From: Sipunculus nudus
Lineage: Eukaryota; Annelida; Sipuncula; Golfingiida; Sipunculidae
DNA length: 64,000 nt
NCBI GenBank assembly: GCA_026874595.1
Contig: CM049318.1
Span: forward strand, 34,803,956-34,867,955
Direction of reading: 5' to 3'
In this document: piece after piece, positions 13,733 through 26,900 of the stretch
Position numbering within the stretch: the stretch's first letter is position 1
Layout of the letters: every line of letters begins with the position of its first letter
Program-made: the position numbers and the translations under genes
Notes under the pieces: model-generated
Databases searched by the model: none
What the model was told of the DNA's origin: nothing
What the model saw: the letters and a program-made list of their open reading frames with translations, nothing else

Positions 13733-14029
13733 TCAGGATTTGCACAATGAGTTGTCTGTTGCCTCCTGACTATCTGCGCATGTTCTGTGTGCCTGTTGTA
13801 TGATTTTCATAATGTCCTCTGATGTTTTGTCACCCATTAGCTTCTGTTCTTGTATGACCTTGGCGACAATGTTTTCACACATTTCGCCGTATTTATCTGT
13901 TACTTCCAATAGCCTGCGGTTATTCTCGCGATTATGTCGCTTAATTTCCACAGGGGTTGTTTTTATCTGATGAAGTTGCTCGCATGTCTGACGTTTCCCC
14001 GATTTTAATGTGTCTATCTCAGCCTGCAT
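13733..14029 (-). pseudogene. coiled-coil protein exon fragment (possibly TRIM-like)
   Basis: A 98-codon minus-strand frame ending at 13733 reads like a real coiled-coil protein: LKSGKRQTCEQLHQIKTT, then IKRHNRENNRRLLEVTDKYG, then ENIVAKVIQEQKLMGDKT and IMKIIQQAHRTCADSQEA. It is rich in charged and heptad-like residues and ends with a stop. Coiled-coil regions of molluscan TRIM/B-box proteins look similar, but no RING or B-box is visible, so this is only a guess. The ATG at 14029 is not a credible true start. The sequence upstream on this strand is the 44-bp minisatellite, whose unit is the first codons of this same frame (AEIDTLKS). The reading frame is destroyed there, so I call it a pseudogene or a gene disrupted by repeat expansion. 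Confidence 0.55.
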
Positions 14030-15955
14030 GTCTCACGTTTCTCTGACTTTAATGTGTCTATCTCAGCCTGCATGTCTCACGTTTCTCTGACTTTAAAGTG
14101 TCTATCTTAGCCTGCATGTCTCACGTTTCTCTGACTTTAATGTGTCTATCTCAGTCTGTATGTCTCAGGTTTCTCTGACTTTAATGTGTCTATTTCAGCC
14201 TGCATGTCTCACGAATCTCTGACTTAATGTGTCTATCTGAGCCTGCATGTCTCACGTTTCTTTGACTTTATTGTGTCTATCTGAGCCTGCATGTCTCTCG
14301 TTTCCCTGACTTTATTGTGTCTATCTAAGCCTGCATGTCGCACGTTTCCCTGACTTTAGTGTGTCTATCTCAGCCTGCATGTCTCACGTTTCCCTGACTT
14401 TAATGTGTCTATCTCAGCCTGCATGTCACACGTTTCTCAGACTTTAATGTGTCTATCTCAGCCTGCATGTCTCACGTTTCTCTGACTTTTATGTGTCTAT
14501 CTCAGCCTGCATGTCTCACGTTTCTCTGACTTTAATGTGTCTATCTCAGCCTGCATGTCTCACGTTTCTCTGACTTTAATGTGTCTATCTCAGCCTGCAT
14601 GTCTCACGTTTCTCTGACTTTAATGTGTCTATCTCAGCCTGCATGTCTCACGTTTCTCTGACGTTAATGTGTCTATCGCAGCCTGCATGTCACACGTTTC
14701 TCAGACTTAATGTGTCTATCGCAGCCTGCATGTCTCACGTTTCTCTGACTTTAATGTGTCTATCTCAGCTTGCTTGTCTCACGTTTCCCTGACTTTAATG
14801 TGTCTATCTCAGCCTGCATGTCTCACGTTTCTCTGACTTTATTGTGTCTATCTCAGCCTGCATGTCTCACGTTTCTCTGACTTTAATGTGTCTATCTCAG
14901 CCTGCATGTCTCACGTTTCTCTGACTTTAATGTGTCTATCTCAGCTTGCTTGTCTCACGTTTCCCTGACTTTAATGTGTCTATCTCAGCCTGCATGTCTC
15001 ACGTTTTTCTGACTTTAATGTGTCTATCTCAGCCTGCATGTCTCACGTTTCTCTGACTTTAATGTGTCTATCTCAGCCTGCATGTCTCACGTTTCTCTGA
15101 CTTTAATGTGTCTATCTCAGCCTGCATGTCTCACGTTTCTCTGACTTTAATGTGTCTATCGCAGCCTGCATGTCTCACGTTTCTCTGACTTAATGTGTCT
15201 ATCGCAACCTGCATGTCTCACGTTTCTCTGACTTTAATGTGTCTATCTCAGCTTGCTTGTCTCACGTTTCCCTGACTTTAATGTGTCTATCTCAGTTTGC
15301 ATGTCTCACGTTTCTCTGACTTTAATGTGTCTATCTCAGCCTGCATGTCTCACGTTTCTCTGACTTTAATGTGTCTATCTCAGCTTGCTTGTCTCACGTT
15401 TCCCTGACTTTAATGTGTCTATCTCAGCCTGCATGTCTCACGTTTCTCTGACTTTAATGTGTCTATCTCAGCCTGCATGTCTCACGTTTCTCTGACTTTA
15501 ATGTGTCTATCTCAGCCTGCATGTCTCACGTTTCTCTGACTTTAATGTGTCTATCTCAGCTTGCTTGTCTCACGTTTCCCTGACTTTAATGTGTCTATCT
15601 CAGCCTGCATGTCTCACGTTTCTCTGACTTTAATGTGTCTATCTCAGCCTGCATGTCTCACGTTTCTCTGACTTTAATGTGTCTATCTCAGCCTGCATGT
15701 CTCACGTTTCTCTGACTTTAATGTGTCTATCTCAGTTTGCTTGTCTCACGTTTCCCTGACTTTAATGTGTCTATCTCAGCCTGCATGTCTCACGTTTCTC
15801 TGACTTTAATGTGTCTATCTCAGCCTGCATGTCTCACGTTTCTCTGACTTTAATGTGTCTATCTCAGCCTGCATGTCTCACGTTTCTCTGACTTTAATGT
15901 GTCTATCTCAGTTTGCTTTTCTCACGTTTCCCTGACTTTAATGTGTCTATCTGCC
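14020..15955 (-). repeat. 44-bp minisatellite derived from a coiled-coil exon
   Basis: About 44 copies of a 44-bp unit; on the plus strand each reads gcctgcatgtctcacgtttc and so on to gtgtctatctca. On the minus strand the unit equals the codons for QAEIDTLKSEKRET, as in the adjoining exon fragment. Because 44 is not a multiple of 3, a second unit runs into an in-frame TAG, so the array cannot be translated through. A variant with cttgcttgtctcacgtttccc recurs near 14766, 14942, 15249, 15381, 15557, 15733 and 15909. Most intervals are 176 bp (four units), showing a higher-order repeat in the right half. Confidence 0.95.
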
Positions 15956-16060
15956 TGGAGTAACTTGTTTTTTTTTACTCGAATATCAGGCCTTTCCAGT
16001 TTTTCCTTTCAGTATCAGCAGATTTATTTTCATATCTACATAATCACCTGTCCGCTGAAA
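15956..16060 (-). pseudogene. possible upstream part of the coiled-coil exon
   Basis: On the minus strand this segment has a pyrimidine-rich acceptor-like tttcag near 16058. It then reads, with a frame break, ENKSADTERKNWKGLIFE and a lysine-rich stretch leading into the first repeat unit. It looks like the other half of the exon that the minisatellite split, but there is an in-frame stop before the array and the case is weak. Confidence 0.3.
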
Positions 16061-16184
16061 GCAATGTGAACACTTGAATTTCTAAACCATGTGCCATATC
16101 CCTCAGCCGTTTTAGGACTTACATGACCCATATCATACCAAAGCTGTGGACCTGCGAAAACAGCAAAAAAGGACCTGAGAACCA

Positions 16185-16665
16185 GTCCCGGTGGTCAAGT
16201 GGTTAGCGTGTCTGACTACTGTCCGGTGTACTGAGAGGCGTTGGTTCGAGCCTGACTGTGGCAGGTGTCTTCCTATGCCGAACTTTCACCCAGTGTTTTA
16301 AAATAATTGGGAAGATATCGGGGAGCTCGGCTTCCTGATATCGGGTTGGCCCCAGCCTTATCAGGGCCGTTGGTAGATACGTCATTCGGGGACCGAAGAC
16401 GACTGTCTGTGCGACAAGTACGGGCAGTCTCTTCGGGAAGATCTGATGGCTATCCAGTGTGTTTAAACTAGGTGTAAAACTGCTCGGGTTCACACCTGAG
16501 ATAGCGGGGCTCATATGAATGAAGTTCCCGCGCACCTGACAAGAAGGCGACAGACTGGCACACCCTGAAAGGGAGCCCGCAAAAACGAACCATTTATAGT
16601 GTAAGGTAGTGTAAGAAGCATAAAGAAAAATGGAGGTGGGTACCTCTGCCAATTAAAAGGACCTG
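16185..16665 (+). mobile_element. tRNA-derived SINE, copy 1
   Basis: The 5' end looks like a tRNA gene with an internal RNA polymerase III promoter: an A box (tggtcaagtgg, 16192-16202) and, 40 bases on, a B box (ggttcgagcc, about 16243-16252). The body of about 350 bases is non-coding; a long open frame on the opposite strand (16652-16203) is a chance product. The 3' end has gcataaagaaaaatggaggt and gggtacctct. That ending is shared with the element at 40264-40660, which shows they belong to related SINE families. There is no clear poly(A) tail. Confidence 0.7.
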
Positions 16666-16899
16666 TCTCAGTTATGGTCAAACAGGACAAAAAGCATGAT
16701 CACTTTGACTTGTTGATACATATAGCTATCATGAGATAACTTAAGGACCCTTACGTTGCTGACTCAATGCGTTTGCTTGCCTGGTTGACATCTGGGAAAT
16801 TAAACACCACGGATGACATAGTATAATCTAGCCGTCCACAGTGTAGCCAAAAGTGGGACACAAGTACCATTGCTTAAACCAAAATCAACGTTTCTGAAA

Positions 16900-17140
16900 A
16901 GACGAGTTGTTCCAAATGAATATTTTTTCTATGGCTGAAGGGCCAGGGTTAGCCATATGACGGACATATCATATGCCACCTATGTCAGGCACTTGCTGCT
17001 GCATTCCATGCCGAAGGGGTAGGGTACCCATTTTACGGACATATCATTGAATACATGTAACAAATTATCACTGGATTATTCCATGACAGGAGACCTACGC
17101 TAACCCTTATCACGGACATATCATATCACAAGACTGAATA
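16900..17140 (-). repeat. three diverged monomers of the 77-bp satellite
   Basis: The phrase acggacatatcat occurs three times (near 16960, 17035 and 17103), each with gaaggg-cagggttag or attccatg-type phrases. Read on the minus strand this matches the 77-bp repeat of 29290-31515 (ccctaacccttcgggcatga, then agtaagtgtttgtcac). It is a small, older and inverted outlier of that satellite, 12 kb from the main array. Confidence 0.55.
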
Positions 17141-17309
17141 GTTAGGACGAACCATGCACGATGTGTCAATGTATGTTAGATTGATGGACAAGCCAGACCT
17201 AGCACAAAGAAGGAGATACGATTATTCATTAGCTTGGTTGGATAATACAGGAATTATATTCCTTACTTTGTAATAACAGCCGCTCCTTTTCTTACTTTGA
17301 TTAGTACTG

Positions 17310-17590
17310 GTAAACCAAATGGAGTGGAATGAGCCTCAAAAGAAGGCATACGGTACACTGAAGGAGTATTTTGCGAGAAAACCCATTTTTGGCCAAGCTG
17401 ATCCTATGTATCATTTTTACTGCAGGCAGATACGTCTGATGTACAAGGTGGTGCTATATTATTACAATAATATTATTCTCAGTTACTTCCTGTGGCTTTG
17501 TCATTTGCTAGCAAGAAATTGTCAGACAGAGAACGGAAGAATACAACTATCGAGGAAGAGGAAGATATATATGTCAGCTGCGTGTGTGGT
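17310..17590 (+). mobile_element. Ty3/gypsy pol fragment (RNase H region), dead
   Basis: The frame from 17319 begins EWNEPQKKAYGTLKEYFA and continues KPIFGQADP, the typical start of the RNase H domain in Ty3/gypsy polyproteins. In a shifted frame around 17490-17560 the sequence reads QLLPVALSFASKKLSDRERK and then TTIEEE, the matching downstream RNase H block. Frameshifts and the lack of neighbouring reverse transcriptase or integrase show a short relic. It ends only about 130 bases before the start codon of the receptor gene. Confidence 0.8.
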
Positions 17591-17717
17591 GTGACAAGCA
17601 TAAAAACGGCCTGGCAACTAGCGAATCATGTTTAACTTCCTGGTCTCGAGACAACTTGATATTTGTGGGAATAATCTAATAATTTGAATGGCGATTTAAA
17701 CACTTCATTGAGCAATT

Positions 17718-17784
17718 ATGACCAGACTGTTATTGTGGAGCGTCCAAGCTTTCGTCCTATGCATTACAATCAAGCAAGCTATTG
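17718..17784 (+). CDS. receptor exon 1: start codon and signal peptide
   Basis: The exon reads [20 protein letters not shown] then AI: a basic start, a hydrophobic core of about 13 residues and small residues suited to signal peptidase cleavage. It ends in a strong donor (G|GTAAGT) in phase 1. Exon 2, 15.8 kb away, has a phase 1 acceptor, and joining them gives an uninterrupted frame. The distance and the repeat-filled intron make this link less certain than the others. No promoter element could be identified upstream. Confidence 0.65.
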
Positions 17785-17856
17785 GTAAGTTAACATTTTT
17801 ATTCATTTGATGTGTATTTACATGTTTTAGTATACAAATTGTAAGATACAAAAAAG

Positions 17857-17906
<50 letters not shown>

Positions 17907-20900
17907 CAGCATCTCTGGCTGCCAGGATTTCTCGACTGACTAACTCCGACTCACTGACCCCCGGCTCTTGAGCCGGCTTCTATATATACCTACGGCAAAG
18001 AATCTGCCGGATTGTTCTTGTCAACAAATGTTCTACATATTTCTTATCATGGAAATTACCAGCTGAGCCTTCCAGAAGCTTCTAAATATTCAGAGTCCAC
18101 TGTCAGCTAATCACAAAAAAATTGCAGTCTAATAAGTTCCAACATAAACAAACTGATATACCGTTCAACACGACCAATAATACAAATAAACACAAAATTA
18201 TTAAATATTATTAACTACGGTTCCCTGACTGTATCTTATTATCCTATCATACTCTCATTTAATACAACCTGACTTGGTAAATACATGTGTGTCACAAGGA
18301 TAGAGGGGAGTTAGTGACAGTAAAATCCTTCTTCAGAGGACGTCATGAGATGTAGAATTGCGCTGGGCGGAATGTTTGTCGAATTCCCCGTTAGGACGTT
18401 TATTAGTTCTAGGAGGAAGTGTTTATTCAGCCGTTGAGGGCGTTAAAAGTTTTATGGCCTTTGTATTTTTTTTAAGTTAGAGCCAGATAGCGGCGGGCGA
18501 AAGCCAAAGAACTGTTGAAGAATTGTATTGTGAGATTGGAGTCCGTTTAAGGCGGTGAAGGCCAATTGTTGGACGTAACATGAAAAAAAACCCAAGGATT
18601 TGTTTCCCCTAGAAAGTGTGATTATTTTGACTTAAAGGTTATATAAGGTAATCACATATTATACGGTGCTTCCAAAAGATATTTGCTTCACATGAAATAT
18701 GCATGGCCAGAGGAAAATGCGTCATAGCTCATTAGATCATTGGTGAGTTCTAGAACCAAGGCGATCACTAATGACAGGAAATGGCTCAGGCCATCGGGCG
18801 GAATAAAGACATATGGCAAATTTTAATCTGGAATTTAATATATATTTTGGTGATCCAGATTACTTCCCAGATTTAATGGATTGTTGATTGGGTTATATCC
18901 TACCCTTCAAAAAATCATGAAAATCCGTTCATAATGTGTTAAGTTAATAACACACAAACCAAACAACCAAGAAACTAATGATGTTAAATAATACACCTCG
19001 CCAATGAGACGGTTTTTTGAAAGAATAATCTAGCAGACGGCAACCTCTGCATTTTGGAGCGTGCGAAATAACATCACCCATACGAAAAACATTGAAGATA
19101 AATATATTTCAGCTCGTTAATAAATGCATACATCTTTGTGTGGGTCGTCCAAAAAGGCAAAAGTAGGTCATTTATTATTCTACACCAGCTCGGGCATATC
19201 TACCAATATAATGACGCTGTGTCATGTGTATCTGCCGTATATATATGTCCTATAACAGCCATGCTCGATTAGATGCCCGGCAGTCTTGTATAATGTTAAA
19301 TACCTTGCGCGCATTCGCTTAACGATACTAGCTCAGAGCTACTTTCTGCTTACGGCGGTTGGTGGCAACATAGTGTATATAGAAGTGTTATATAAGATTC
19401 CGTTATAACTAAACGTTATTTTCAAACAAAGATCTTTGCATCACTGTTGACCCCTTGTTGAGCAGTTTTAAATGAAGAAATGAGAAGTTATTACTCTTTC
19501 TTAAACTGAATTTTTTAATTTTAATTCAATAAAAATTGTCGAATAATAACTTAAAATATCAGTTTTAGGGTACATATACTCTTGATAGAGGAAAACATTT
19601 TTTTTAGATTTTTGTTAAATATATGTATGGGCTTTTTTCACAAAAAGGGGCAAATAACGATAAAGACATTTCAGCTGCTATATTTATAATAAGTGTGTCT
19701 GTTTGAGATTAAATGAATGTTTAAACATAATTAACATTTTATTCTTTTACTCTGGATAAAACATTTGTTTATGCTATATCATTGTATTTTGTTGTATGAA
19801 AAGTTTTACCCGCAAAATGTCCACTCCGTTATTGTTAAAAAATTTGTCATGCCATATTAATTCATTTCAAACCATATTTTAATGGTTTTGTTTTTATATA
19901 ATCATCTGAATAATTGATAAAGTACTAAAAAGTTAGTATAATTTCCCAGTTCCATAGCTATACATATGAAGAAAGCAGGGGCACAGGCGATTTATAGTTT
20001 CTTATAAAATATTCTCTTAAATTGTCTGCTTGCCTTTTTGAAAAACAAGATGTACATGTTATACTTGTTTAACTGTAAGGACCCACTTTGTTGTCTTTAC
20101 CGTTAACACTCATAACGGTAAAGAAAACAACATAATATTAAAAAATTGGAATTTCTTTTAAAAACGCACTTCTAGCATCGCAGCTTCACAAACTGTATAA
20201 AAACCATTTAGACTTTTTTTCTAATGTCACTGAAAATTGAATTAGAATTGATTGATTTTTTTCAAAAGTTCTTTACCGTTATTTTCCCCTTTTTGTGAAA
20301 ATAGCCCGTATACTGTCAGAAAGATCATTGTACCAGGTTTAAAATAATGTATACGTTGTGAGGTATAGTATGTATATTGATCATGATGTATTATCTATGG
20401 TCATGAAAAGATGAGTAAATGTCCTGTTGGTATGCCCTGCTTATTCATACTACCCGTGTGTTTGTGTATATAATGGGCCTGTCATTGGAAACACATTCAA
20501 TAGGTTTGCCAGTGGGTCAAGAAATTAACTTGAATTGCCAAATTTCGTGACAATAGAAACCAGGAAGGGTCCCCTCAGTTATTGTTCGCGGGATAAAAGA
20601 AAAAAGGGACTTGGCACCCGACAATGAGATACAGAATTGTTAAGAATCGAAGGGTGCTAGGCAGAAAATATGGCGTGATATTATACATACCTTTTCCTTT
20701 ATCATCAGATTCTGTAGGGCACCCCCTCCTAAATCGGCTACTTATAACTCTGTTCCACCAGCCCTGCCCACCTAATTTTTGGTGATATTTCCCTCTAATA
20801 TATTTTCTGTGCAAATACCATTTAGCTCTTATCGAAGCAGGTAATGTGGGGATTTATGATGATTCACATAAGCTTGAAATATATATGTTACTTTGCGAGG

Positions 20901-23900
20901 CCAGAAATGTGTTGACCTGTCTAGAAAGAATTGCTTTTAAGTTCAAATGGCTATTTTTGTTTTTCCATGTGATATAGGAGCTCCCTATGGACGTATGTAT
21001 GTTTGACGTACAAATCCCATTGTGACACAATCAATACGAACTGCCAAATGTATGTATTTAGAGGCTGGCAACTTAGATCGTCCCTAATATGTGACAATAC
21101 CGTACATATCTTTGGTTATATTTCTTTCTCAATCAATCATATGGAATCTATACATGGGAGAGCATTATTTCCCTGTTGGATTATAGCCACATTTTTCTGA
21201 TTTACCTCCGAGGTAAATTGAAGTAAGCTTAAGTGCATTGTATGAAAATTGTCAGGAAAGAACGGGTGCATGACATGGCTGGTGGAATGGAGTATAGTTG
21301 GCCTCCGTCTAATATTTGTATCGTTACAGTTCTAGAAGTTCAATTCAACTAATGAGAAAGGCTATCTATAGTCCTTCCACTACCACTGTCCACCTGAATT
21401 TTCTCGATTGTTCCTTGAATATTGGTGCCTCTTTTGTACGCAACGTCTATTATAACGTCATTACTGTTTCCTGACATGTCCATTTATAGGTTGGCGGTAA
21501 GATGTCGCTGAAGAATAGAATAGTTTCTCATAAAAGTTATTTTAAAATGTTTACAAGGAAGTGACATTAGGTATATTATTAGCTCAGCTGACTTTCAGTC
21601 AGCTGAGCTATAGCGATCACTCTTTGTCCGGCGGATTTATAATTTTCATAATTTTTATAATTTTCTTACGCATATTTTTCTCTATTTTTGAGACCTTCAA
21701 ATATGCGTCGTCCGTTAACAGGGTACGAATCGTTACCATTGCACCTAGAATCATCTTTCTTGACATCCAGGGAGGTCCGTGAAAAATCTTCCTGGAAACC
21801 AGATATTAAGTCTCTGTTACCCATATCCTTTGAACTCTGCTACAGTTGAATTGGGATAAAACTTACAAAATTTGGCATTAAGATGATAAAATTTCTTTTG
21901 TGAATGTCTTCCTACTCGTTTGAGCGTCATCTCCCCTGAGTCACTTGTTATTTCGAAATAGTTGATAAAACATTTACCTCTGTTGCGGTTGTTTTTGGTC
22001 ATAGCATTTAAAAAACAATGGAATGAAGGATGTAATGATGAAAATTCAATGAGAGAGTACACTATTTTGGTTTCTTCAGATAAGATGTGAATGTGTTACA
22101 TCATTACTGCTAACTCCTGGCCCACCCAGCCGAAATGGGGATTACCTCCATTTCCCCATATCCACCATGATTATTGTAGTTTTCCTCTTTATATATCATA
22201 TGACAAATGTAGTGGGTTGGGGGAAAGGAGGACTGCAGACACAAGATCTGACCAAATAAACCCTCTACACACATGGCCTTACTACCAGTCTGTGCCATAG
22301 CAGTGTCAGTGCAAGACGCCCAAACAACAGAAGCTGGACATGTAAGTCTGTGCTTTGTTTGTGACAGTGACACTCTTGTGACACACACCCTTTATGCTTG
22401 CTTCTAAATTTCTTGGGAAAGTCTGTGGCATGTTTGTGACAAGTTTGTGACAGTGACAATAATCTTGTGACACACACCCTTTATACTTGCTTATAAATTT
22501 GCTTGGGAAAGTCCGTGCCATGTTTGCGACATGTTTGTGACAGTGACAATCTTGTGACACACACCCTTTATGCTTGCTGATAAATTTGCTTGGGACAGCC
22601 TGTGCCATGTCTGTGACAATCTTGTGACAGTGACAATGTTGGGACACACACCCTTTATACTTGCTTGTAAATTTGCTTGGGACAGTCTGTGCCATGTTTG
22701 TGAAAACTTGTGACAGTGACAATAATCTTGTGACACACACCCTTTATACTTGCTTATAAATTTGCGTGGGAAAGTCTGTGCCATGTTTGCGACATGTTTG
22801 TGACAGTGACAATCATTTGACACACACCCTTTATGCTTGCTGATAAATTTGCTTGGGACAGTCTGTGCCATGTCTGAGACAATCTTGTAACAGTGACAAT
22901 CTTGTTACACACTCCCTTTATACTTGCTTGTAAATTTGCTTGGGACAGTCTGTGCCATGTTTGCGACATGTTTGTGACAGTGACAATCTTTTTCCACACA
23001 ACCTTTATGCTTGCTTATAAATTTGCTTGGGATAGTCTGTGCCATGTCTGTGACAATCTTGTGACAGTGACAATCTTGTGACACACTCACTTTCTACTTG
23101 CTTGTAAATTTGCTTGGGGGAAGTCTGTGCCATGTTTGCGACATGTTTGTGACAGTGACAATCTTGGGACACATTGTCTTTATACTTGCTTGTAAATTTG
23201 CTGGGGAAAATCTTTGCCATGTTTGTGACATGTTTGTGACAGTGACAATCTTGTGACACACTGTCTTTATACTTGCTTATAAATTTGCTTGGGACAGTCT
23301 GTGCCATGTTTGCGACATGTTTGTGACAGTGACTATCTTGTGACACACATCCTTTATGCTTGCTTATAAATTTGCTTGGGACAATCTGTGCCATGTTTGT
23401 GACAATTTTGTGACAGTGACAATCTTGTGACACACTCCCTTTATACTTGCTTGTAAATTTGCTTGGGAAAGTCTGTGCCATGTTTGCGACATGTTTGTGA
23501 CAGTGACAATCTTGTGACACACACCGTTTGTGCTTGCTCATAAATTTTCGTGGGAAAGTCTGTGGCATGTTTGTGACAAGTTTGTGACAGTGACAATCTT
23601 GTGACACACACCCTTTATGCTTGCATATAAATTCGCTTGGGACAGTCTGTGCCATGTCTGTGACATGTTTGTGACAGTGACAAGCTTGTTCCACACAACC
23701 TTTATACTTGCTTATAAATTTGCTTGGGATAGTCTGTGCCATATCTGTGACAATCTTGTGACAGTGACAATCTTGGGACACACTGTCTTTATACTTGCTT
23801 GTAAATTTGCTGGGGAAAATCTGTGCCATGTTTGTGACATGTTTGTGACAGTGACAGTCTTGTGACACACAACCTTTATGCTTGCTTATAAATTTGCTTG

Positions 23901-26900
23901 GGATAGTCTGTGCCATGTCTGTGACAATCTTGTGACAGTGACAATCTTGTGACACACTCCCTTTCTACTTGCTTGTAAATTTGCCTACGGAAAGTCTGTG
24001 CCATGTTTGCGACATGATTGTGACAGTGACAATCTTGGGACACATTGTCTTTATACTTGCTTGTAAATTTGCTGGGGAAAATCTTTGCCATGTTTGTGAC
24101 ATGTTTGTGACAGTGACAATCTTGTGACACACTGTCTTTATACTTGCTTATAAATTTGCTTGGGACAGTCTGTTCATGGCAGTGACATGTTTGTGACAGT
24201 GATAATCTTGTGACACACACTTTATACTTGCTTGTAAATTTGCTTGGGAAAGTGTGCTATATTTGCGACATGTTTGTGACAGTGACTATCTTGTGACACA
24301 TATCCTTTATGCTTGCTTATAAATTTGCTTGGGACAGTCTGTGCCATGTTTGTGACAATTTTGTGACAGTGACAATCTTGTCACACACCCTTTATACTTG
24401 CTTGTAAATTTGCTTGGGAAAGTCTGTGCCATGTTTGCGACATGTTTGTGACAGTGACAATCTCGTGACACACACCGTTTGTGCTTGCTCATAAATTTTC
24501 GTGGGAAAGTCTGTGGCATGTTTGTGACAAGTTTGTGACAATGACAATCTTGTGACACACACCCTTTATGCTTGGTTATAAATTTGCTTGGGACAGTCTG
24601 TGCCATGTCTGTGACAATCTTGTGACACACTCCCTTTATACTTGCTTGTAAATTTGCTTGGGACAGTATGTGCCATGTTTGCGACATGTTTGTGACAGTG
24701 ACAAGCTTGTTCCACACAACCTTTATGCTTGCTTATAAATTTGCTTGGGATAGTCTGTGCCATGTTTGCGACATGTTTGTGACAGTGACAATCTTGGGAC
24801 ACATTGTCTTTATACTTGCTTGTAAATTTGCTGGGGAAAATCTTTGCCATGTTTGTGACATGTTTGTGACAGTGACAATCTTGTGACACACTGTCTTTAT
24901 ACTTGCTTATAAATTTGCTTGGGACAGTCTGTTCATGGCAGTGACATGTTTGTGACAGTGATAATCTTGTGACACACACTTTATACTTGCTTGTAAATTT
25001 GCTTGGGAAAGTCTGTGCCATGTTTGCGACATGTTTGTGACAGTGACTATCTTGTGACACACATCCTTTATGCTTGCTTATAAATTTGCTTGGGACAGTC
25101 TGTGCCATGTTTGTGACAATTTTGTGACAGTGACAATCTTGTGACACACTCCCTTTATACTTGCTTGTAAATTTGCTTGGGAAAGTCTGTGCCATGTTTG
25201 CGACATGTTTGTGACAGTGACAATCTTGTGACACACACCGTTTGTGCTTGCTCATAAATTTTCGTGGGAAAGTCTGTGGCATGTTTGTGACAAGTTTGTG
25301 ACAGTGACAATCTTGTGACACACACCCTTTATGCTTGCTTATCAATTTGCTTGGGACAGTCTGTGCCATGTCTGTGACAATCTTGTGACACACTCCCTTT
25401 ATACTTGCTTGTAAATTTGCTTGGGACAGTCTGTGCCATGTTTGCGACATGTTTGTGACAGTGACAAGCTTGTTCGACACAACCTTTATGCTTGCTTATA
25501 AATTTGCTTGGGATAGTCTGTGCCATGTCTGTAACAATCTTGTGACAGTGTCAATCTTGTGACACACTCCCTTTCTACTTGCTTGTAAATTTGCCTACGG
25601 AAAGTCTGTGCCATGTTTGCGACATGATTGTGACAGTGACAATCTTGGGACACATTGTCTTAATACTTGCTTGTAAATTTGCTGGGGAAAATCTTTGCCA
25701 TGTTTGTGACATGTTTGTGACAGTGACAATCTTGTGACACACTGTCTTTATACTTGCTTATAAATTTGCTTGGGACAGTCTGTTCATGGCAGTGACATGT
25801 TTGTGACAGTGATAATCTTGTGACACACACTTTATACTTGCTTGTAAATTTGCTTGGAAAAGTCTGTGCCATGTTTGCGACATGTTTGTGACAGTGACTA
25901 TCTTGTGACACACATCCTTTATGCTTGCTTATAAATTTGCTTGGGACAGTCTGTGCCATGTTTGTGACAATTTTGTGACAGTGACAATCTTGTGACACAC
26001 TCCCTTTATACTTGCTTGTAAATTTGCTTGGGAAAGTCTGTGCCATGTTTGCGACATGTTTGTGACAGTGACTATCTTGTGACACATATCCTTTATGCTT
26101 GCTTATAAATTTGCTTGGGACAGTCTGTGCCATGTTTGTGACAATTTTGTGACAGTGACAATCTTGTCACACACCCTTTATACTTGCTTGTAAATTTGCT
26201 TGGGAAAGTCTGTGCCATGTTTGCGACATGTTTGTGACAGTGACAATCTTGTGACACACACCGTTTGTGCTTGCTCATAAATTTTCGTGGGAAAGTCTGT
26301 GGCATGTTTGTGACAAGTTTGTGACAATGACAATCTTGTGACACACACCCTTTATGCTTGGTTATAAATTTGCTTGGGACAGTCTGTGCCATGTCTGTGA
26401 CAATCTTGTGACACACTCCCTTTATACTTGCTTGTAAATTTGCTTGGGACAGTATGTGCCATGTTTGCGACATGTTTGTGACAGTGACAAGCTTGTTCCA
26501 CACAACCTTTATGCTTGCTTATAAATTTGCTTGGGATAGTCTGTGCCATGTTTGCGACATGTTTGTGACAGTGACAATCTTGGGACACATTGTCTTTATA
26601 CTTGCTTGTAAATTTGCTGGGGAAAATCTTTGCCATGTTTGTGACATGTTTGTGACAGTGACAATCTTGTGACACACTGTCTTTATACTTGCTTATAAAT
26701 TTGCTTGGGACAGTCTGTTCATGGCAGTGACATGTTTGTGACAGTGATAATTTTGTGACACACACTTTATACTTGCTTGTAAATTTGCTTGGGAAAGTCT
26801 GTGCCATGTTTGCGACATGTTTGTGACAGTGACTATCTTGTGACACACATCCTTTATGCTTGCTTATAAATTTGCTTTGGACAGTCTGTGCCATGTTTGT

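Noticed and set aside
16203-16652. 149-codon minus-strand open frame
   Set aside because: It is the antisense of a tRNA-derived SINE with clear pol III boxes.
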